A stretch of 9,969 bases of DNA, taken from an uncultured Novosphingobium sp. Its GTDB lineage: Bacteria; Pseudomonadota; Alphaproteobacteria; Sphingomonadales; Sphingomonadaceae. The position numbers and the translations under genes were made by a program. Where the stretch lies: the NCBI GenBank assembly GCA_938005655.1, contig CALLNA010000241.1, positions 1-9,969 of the forward strand, in the 5' to 3' direction. This document shows, piece by piece, positions 6,086 to 9,969 of this stretch. The notes under the pieces were generated by a model. The model saw only the letters and a program-made list of their open reading frames with translations. It had not been told where the DNA came from and searched no databases. Position 1 is the stretch's first letter; every line of letters starts with the position of its first letter.

Positions 6086-6622
6086 ATGGCCTTTTTCCGA
6101 TCGAGCGATGCCGAAAGCGCAGGCGAAATCCTGGACCGCCACATGGTATTCCCGGTGACGATCATGGCGTTCCAGACGATCGCCGCCGTCTTCTTCGTCG
6201 TGGACGGGGTGGAAGATCAGATCGCTGCCTGGGCCAGGCCCGGCTTCAGCATCGCGGCGGCCCTGGAATGCCTCGTCGCCGTGGCCCTCCTTGGCGGAAT
6301 CGTCCTGAGCTGGCGCTACATCACCAGGCTGATCCGCGAGCTGCGCTGGCAGAAACAATCGCTGGCCCGCGCCCAAGGCGCGCTTTCGGACCATATCGCC
6401 CTGCGCTTCCGGGAGTGGAAGCTGACACCGGGCGAAGGCGAGGTCGCGCTGTTCGCCCTGAAAGGCTGCGACGTGGCCGAGATCGCGCGGCTGCGCGGCG
6501 CGGCCGCCGGCACGATCCGCTCGCAGTTGAGCCAGATCTACGCCAAGGCTGGGGTCGCCAGCCAGGCGATGCTGGTCTCGCTGTTCATCGAGGACCTGCT
6601 CGACGTTCCGCGATCCGCCTAG
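6086..6622 (+). CDS. Membrane-anchored LuxR-type helix-turn-helix regulator
   Basis: 178 residues. Two hydrophobic helices (about 22-40 and 54-77) are followed by a charged, possibly coiled linker (78-105) and a LuxR/GerE-type DNA-binding domain (about 110-172) with LTPGEGEVA, CDVAEIA, TIRSQLSQIYAKAG. The layout implies a one-component regulator tethered to the inner membrane with its DNA-binding domain in the cytoplasm. It lacks a receiver domain, so phosphorelay control is unlikely. The start ATG at 6086 has only a weak GCGAAAG upstream. It is divergent from the COG4705-like and barrel genes across a 103-base region with two inverted repeats, so those are its likely targets. It ends ten bases from the convergent arylsulfatase stop, with no clear terminator between them. 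Confidence 0.8.
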   Translation: MAFFRSSDAESAGEILDRHMVFPVTIMAFQTIAAVFFVVDGVEDQIAAWARPGFSIAAALECLVAVALLGGIVLSWRYITRLIRELRWQKQSLARAQGALSDHIALRFREWKLTPGEGEVALFALKGCDVAEIARLRGAAAGTIRSQLSQIYAKAGVASQAMLVSLFIEDLLDVPRSA

Positions 6623-6632
6623 CCGGCCCGCC

Positions 6633-8978
6633 TCACTTCGCCGGTGGCGGCGGGGAGGCAAGCGGCTGGACCGGGCCCAGTTCCACCGTCACCTCGCGCA
6701 GCGTGCCGGTGAAGGCGAAGGGCACGGCGTAGTCGTCCGTGATCGACGAGCCGCCGTCACGGCCGATGGTCGCGTCCTCGGGGGCGAAGTGGAACGGCAC
6801 GGTGCGCTCGACCCGGCCCTGCGCCGCTTCCCTGCCGTCGATGCTGAGCACGAACCGTCCGCCCCGGCCGAAGCCCGCCCCGTCGATGGCGAAGGCGACG
6901 GAGACTGCATGACGGCCGGGAGCCAGGGGTTGCGGCGCGGCGAGGCGGAACAGCGCGTCGTCGCGATCGCTGGTGCGGTAGAGGAAGGTCGGCGCGCCCT
7001 TGAGCACGACGAAGGTCCAGCCGGACATCCGCCCGCCCTGGGCCGCCAGCACGCCCTCGGCGCCGCCGGCGGGCACGTCGAGATCGGCGGCGATCGTCCA
7101 GCTCCGGTTGCCGAGCCCGGGGAACACGCCCTCCGGATAGCGGTCGGGAGAGGGGTGGAAGGCATAGCGTCCGGGCTCGGACAGCGGCTCGGGCCGGGCG
7201 CCGGGCAGCATGGCCGCGCGGTTGCTGGTCGAGACCGGGAAGACGTGGTTGCGCGTCGCCTCGGCCTGCCACAGCGCCTGAAGCTCGGCCACCTTGTCGG
7301 GATGGGCCGCGGCGACGTCCTCGGTCTGCGAGGGATCGTTGCCGAGGTCGTAGAGCTGCCAGGGCTGCGCCGGATCGGGCTGCGCCGCGCCGATGCGGGG
7401 ATCGGTCCGCACCCGCTCGGCGAGCAGCCAGCCATCGTGATAGATCGCGGTATTGCCGAAGATCTCGAAATACTGCGTGCGGTGGCGGGCCGGCGCGGCG
7501 GGCTGGGTGAAGCTGTAGGCGAAGCTCACCCCGTCGAAGCCCTGCTGGGCGACACCGCCGAGGCTCTGGGGCGCGGGGACGCCGGCGGCTTCGAGGATCG
7601 TCGGCAGGACGTCGGTGACGTGGGTGAACTGGGTGCGCAGGCCGCGCTCCTTGAGCCGCGCCGGCCAGGAGACGACCATGCCGTTGGTCACGCCGCCGAG
7701 CCGCGAGGCGATGGTCTTGTAATAGGGGAACGGCGTGTTCATCGCCGCCGCCCAGCCGATCGGCCCGACCGAGTTGCTGGCGGGGCCGCCGATCCGGTCG
7801 ACATGGGCGTGCGACCAGGCCTTCTCCTCGGCCGGGTTCGCGCTCATGCTCATGCGGGTCATGTAGTTGAAGGTTCCAAGCTCGCCCCCCTCGCCCGAGG
7901 CGCCGTTGTCGCCCTCGATGAAGACGACCAGCGTGTTGTCGAGCCGGCCCGAGCGCTTGAGCTCGTCGAGCACCCGGCCGACCTGCGCGTCACTGTAGGC
8001 GAGCATCGCGGCATAGGCCTCCATGTAGCGGGCCGCGACCCGCCGCTCGTCCGGCGAGAGCTCCTTCCATGGGCGAATCCCCTCGGGCAGCGGCGCGAGC
8101 CGGGCGTTCCCGGGGATCAGGCCGAGGCGCTTCTGCCGGGCGAAGGCGGCGTCGCGATAGGCGTCCCACCCGGCGTCGAACTTGCCCTTGAACCGGGCGA
8201 TCCATTCGGCCGGGGCCTGCAAGGGCGCGTGGGCCGTGCCGGGCGCGTAGTACATCAGGAACGGGGTCTGCGGATGCTGGACGTCCTGCGTCTGGAGCCA
8301 GGCGACCGAGCGATCGGCGAGGTCCCGTTCGAGGATATAGCCCTTCTCCGTCCCGTCGGGCGCAGCGGGCGGATCGACCATCCGCGTGTTCTCGACGAGC
8401 TGCGGCCGGAACTGGTCGGTCCAGCCGCCGTGGAAGCCGTAGAAGTACTTGAAGCCGAGGCCGCTCGCCCACTGGTCGAACGGCCCGACCGTGCCGCCCT
8501 GCCAGGTCGGGACATTGTGGTTCTTGCCGAGCATGGCCGTGTCGTAGCCGGCGGCGGAAAGGATCTGGGCGATCGTCCCGGCGCTCTTGGGGATCACCGA
8601 GTTGTAGCCGGGCTCGCCCAAGGCGAGGTCGGACACGGTGCCGAAGCCAACCGCGTGGTGGTTACGCCCGGTCAGCAGAGCCGCCCGGGTCGGCGAGCAG
8701 AGCGCGGTCGTGTGGAAGTTGGTATAGGTCAGGCCGTTCGCCGCGAGCCGTTCGAGAGTGGGGGTCGGGATGCCGCCGCCCATCGCGCTCGACGCGGCGA
8801 AGCCGACATCGTCGGTCATCACGATCAGCACGTTGGGCGCGTCCTTCGGCGGGACCGGAGCGGCCGGGAAGCCGGCGGGCTCGGCCCCGGCGGAGACGGC
8901 GATCGCCCATTGCAGCGCCGCTGCCCCAAGCAAACCCCTGCGCATCATCCGTCCCATAAATCCCCGCCGATTTTTCAT
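6633..8978 (-). CDS. Secreted type I arylsulfatase (formylglycine-dependent)
   Basis: This 781-residue enzyme would hydrolyse sulfate esters. Asp56 and Asp57 bind metal. CSPTR at 94-98 is the CxPxR sulfatase signature whose Cys94 must become formylglycine, followed by AALLTGR. GKNHN (151-155), His250, Asp357-Asn358 and Lys421 match the remaining active-site positions of the family. A C-terminal region (about 622-767) resembles the lectin/LamG-like beta-sandwich often appended to this arylsulfatase subgroup. A signal peptide (about residues 1-32, arginine-rich start, hydrophobic core, SAGAEPA) sends it to the periplasm. I chose ATG 8976-8978, with AGGA just upstream. The longer in-frame start at 9062 would add 28 residues in front of the signal peptide and is less likely. 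No formylglycine-generating enzyme is in the window. It is divergent from a sulfotransferase. Confidence 0.92.
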   Translation of the reverse strand: MKNRRGFMGRMMRRGLLGAAALQWAIAVSAGAEPAGFPAAPVPPKDAPNVLIVMTDDVGFAASSAMGGGIPTPTLERLAANGLTYTNFHTTALCSPTRAALLTGRNHHAVGFGTVSDLALGEPGYNSVIPKSAGTIAQILSAAGYDTAMLGKNHNVPTWQGGTVGPFDQWASGLGFKYFYGFHGGWTDQFRPQLVENTRMVDPPAAPDGTEKGYILERDLADRSVAWLQTQDVQHPQTPFLMYYAPGTAHAPLQAPAEWIARFKGKFDAGWDAYRDAAFARQKRLGLIPGNARLAPLPEGIRPWKELSPDERRVAARYMEAYAAMLAYSDAQVGRVLDELKRSGRLDNTLVVFIEGDNGASGEGGELGTFNYMTRMSMSANPAEEKAWSHAHVDRIGGPASNSVGPIGWAAAMNTPFPYYKTIASRLGGVTNGMVVSWPARLKERGLRTQFTHVTDVLPTILEAAGVPAPQSLGGVAQQGFDGVSFAYSFTQPAAPARHRTQYFEIFGNTAIYHDGWLLAERVRTDPRIGAAQPDPAQPWQLYDLGNDPSQTEDVAAAHPDKVAELQALWQAEATRNHVFPVSTSNRAAMLPGARPEPLSEPGRYAFHPSPDRYPEGVFPGLGNRSWTIAADLDVPAGGAEGVLAAQGGRMSGWTFVVLKGAPTFLYRTSDRDDALFRLAAPQPLAPGRHAVSVAFAIDGAGFGRGGRFVLSIDGREAAQGRVERTVPFHFAPEDATIGRDGGSSITDDYAVPFAFTGTLREVTVELGPVQPLASPPPPAK

Positions 8979-8984
8979 TTTCCT

Positions 8985-8996
8985 ACAGGGGCCTGT
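8985..8996. repeat. Short palindrome ACAGG-GG-CCTGT upstream of the arylsulfatase
   Basis: Five-base arms around a 2-base centre end seven bases before the sulfatase ATG, next to its ribosome-binding AGGA. A protein bound here would block translation-start-proximal transcription. The short arms make chance possible. Confidence 0.25.
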
Positions 8997-9071
8997 TTGT
9001 GATCTATCCTGGCGGATGACGAAATATCTTTTTCCCCGCCGCCCGACTGCCCACCACGCCACTGGCCTGCA

Positions 9072-9126
9072 CGAGCCGGCGAAAGACGGCGCATTTCCGC
9101 CGGGCAGCGGCCGGATCGCCGGCTCG
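9072..9126. repeat. 11-bp inverted repeat CGAGCCGGCGA with 33-base loop
   Basis: CGAGCCGGCGA (9072-9082) is the exact reverse complement of TCGCCGGCTCG (9116-9126). A smaller CGGCG/CGCCG pair lies inside the loop, so RNA from either strand could fold into a nested hairpin. There is no T-run, so it is not a standard terminator. GC-rich arms of this length arise by chance fairly often in such genomes. Confidence 0.35.
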
Positions 9127-9294
9127 GGCGGCCGTCCGCGGCGTGCCGAGTCTGGCCCGTTCTTGATGATTAGGCCCGATCTGCGATGCCATGCCCGTTG
9201 CCAAGCAGCCGGGCTTGTCCGCTACTCCCCGCCATCCGGCCGGCAGCAAGCCCGGCCGCAAGATCAACCGCTATTTGGGAAGGGAACCGCCGCA

Positions 9295-9969
9295 ATGGCC
9301 GAGCAACTCGTCGCCGACGCACTCATCGATTCCGCCATCGAGGCAACCGGGCATGACGACTTCGGCGGCAATTCCTACCGCGAGGGGCTCGACGTCCTGA
9401 TCGGCGACGTCAACGCGGGCGTCGCCAAGGGCTGGTACACCGATTCCGGCCTGGCCCGCGTCCAGCACGACGTGCTCCACTACCTCAAGAACCGCCTGAA
9501 GGTGGAGGACTACCTCAAGCAGAACCCCGAGCTGCTCCAGCGCCCGATCGAGCGCCCGGTCTTCGTCATGGGCGTGCCGCGCACCGGCACGACGCTGATG
9601 AGCAACCTGCTCGCCGCCGATCCGGGCCGCCGCTCGCCGCTGACCTGGGAAATCGACGATCCGGTGCCGCCGGTCGCCTCCAACGTGCTGCTGACCACCG
9701 ATCCGCGCGCCGTCACCCGGCTGGAGCAGGAGAAGGCCGCCCTCGCCGCCAACCCGGCCATGGGCAAGTACTACCGCGGCTCGGCGATCTACCCGAACGA
9801 ATGCGTGTTCTTCATGGCGCACGACTTCAAGACACTGATGATCGAGTCGAAGGGCCGCCTGCCGGCCTACAAGGAGTTCATCTTCTCCTGCGACATGACC
9901 TCGGCCTACGAGTATCACAAGAAGTTCCTCCAGCTTCTCCAGCACCACACCTCGGGCGTGTGGAACGTG
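9295..9969 (+). CDS. PAPS-dependent sulfotransferase family protein (N-terminal part, cut by window edge)
   Basis: 225 residues are visible and the frame runs off the right edge. VFVMGVPRTGTTLMSNLLA (89-107) is the 5'-phosphosulfate-binding loop of the sulfotransferase-3 type, and the downstream LTWEI (116-120) and helical segments are also family-like. The enzyme would transfer sulfate from PAPS to a hydroxyl group of a small molecule or lipid in the cytoplasm. ATG 9295-9297 is supported by AAGGGA nine bases upstream. It is divergent from an arylsulfatase that would do the reverse reaction outside the cytoplasm. cysD, at the other end of the window, is in the pathway that supplies PAPS. The acceptor cannot be told from sequence. 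Full members are about 350-400 residues, so roughly half is present. Confidence 0.85.
   Translation, partial: MAEQLVADALIDSAIEATGHDDFGGNSYREGLDVLIGDVNAGVAKGWYTDSGLARVQHDVLHYLKNRLKVEDYLKQNPELLQRPIERPVFVMGVPRTGTTLMSNLLAADPGRRSPLTWEIDDPVPPVASNVLLTTDPRAVTRLEQEKAALAANPAMGKYYRGSAIYPNECVFFMAHDFKTLMIESKGRLPAYKEFIFSCDMTSAYEYHKKFLQLLQHHTSGVWNV

Larger units (their letters stand above)
8979..9294. other. Non-coding region between divergent arylsulfatase and sulfotransferase genes
   Basis: About 316 bases with no supported gene. Short open frames here are unlike any family. It should hold both promoters, but I could not find convincing -35/-10 pairs on either strand. It contains the palindrome at 8985-8996, an 11-bp inverted repeat at 9072-9126, and an AT-rich stretch around 9019-9034 that may be the sulfatase promoter zone. 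The strong ribosome site AAGGGA lies just before the sulfotransferase ATG. Confidence 0.6.

Noticed and set aside
6623..6644. Possible terminator hairpin between LuxR and arylsulfatase stops (CCGGC...GCCGG)
   Set aside because: Only 5-bp arms, no T-run, and it runs into the sulfatase coding end; not distinguishable from GC-rich background.
6789..9002. A 737-codon open frame on the plus strand
   Set aside because: Antisense shadow of the arylsulfatase; no motifs, low-complexity GC-driven composition.
9191..9400. A small plus-strand frame before the sulfotransferase
   Set aside because: Different frame, overlaps the sulfotransferase start, Ser/Pro-rich without family features.
9271..9948. A 225-codon minus-strand frame at the right end
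   Set aside because: Antisense of the sulfotransferase, whose plus-strand frame carries the phosphosulfate-binding loop and a good ribosome site.

Overview
This is a high-GC, densely coded bacterial window of ten genes with very short intergenic gaps. GTG starts, near-overlapping operon genes and long stop-free antisense frames suggest an alphaproteobacterium. A sphingomonad-type genome (Sphingomonadales) is my best guess, inferred from overall protein flavour rather than from a marker gene. I see no rRNA, tRNA, CRISPR array, insertion sequence or phage gene.

Left arm (1-3374, minus strand). A probable operon reads right to left: an SDR-family oxidoreductase, a zinc-type alcohol dehydrogenase, and a metallo-beta-lactamase-fold hydrolase with an alkyl-sulfatase-type dimerisation domain. 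After a 111-base gap comes the first 55 codons of cysD, the small subunit of ATP sulfurylase, cut by the window edge. The gap before cysD holds two AT-rich inverted repeats, one of which overlaps a candidate -35 element. An AraC-family regulator (3520-4431, plus) is divergent from the SDR gene and is the obvious candidate controller of the three-gene catabolic operon. A direct repeat just before its start looks like a tandem operator.

Middle (4428-6622). A predicted outer-membrane beta-barrel protein and an eight-helix inner-membrane protein (COG4705-like) form a two-gene minus-strand operon. It is divergent from a small membrane-anchored LuxR-type regulator. The 103-base region between them carries two adjacent inverted repeats. 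The inner-membrane protein is built of four helix pairs in which a Trp and an Asp recur at exactly 15 residues spacing.

Right arm (6633-9969). A large secreted type I arylsulfatase with a C-terminal lectin-like domain (minus) is divergent from a PAPS-type sulfotransferase (plus) that runs off the right edge. About 316 bases of non-coding DNA lie between them.

Sulfur is the common thread. cysD belongs to the pathway that activates sulfate to APS and PAPS, the sulfotransferase would consume PAPS to make sulfate esters, and the arylsulfatase would release sulfate from esters. The metallo-beta-lactamase-fold protein is related to alkyl sulfatases, although its metal site is altered. The SDR and alcohol dehydrogenase would process alcohol or ketone groups, perhaps those freed from or prepared for sulfation. 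This joint role is inference from gene neighbourhood; no gene here proves the substrate.
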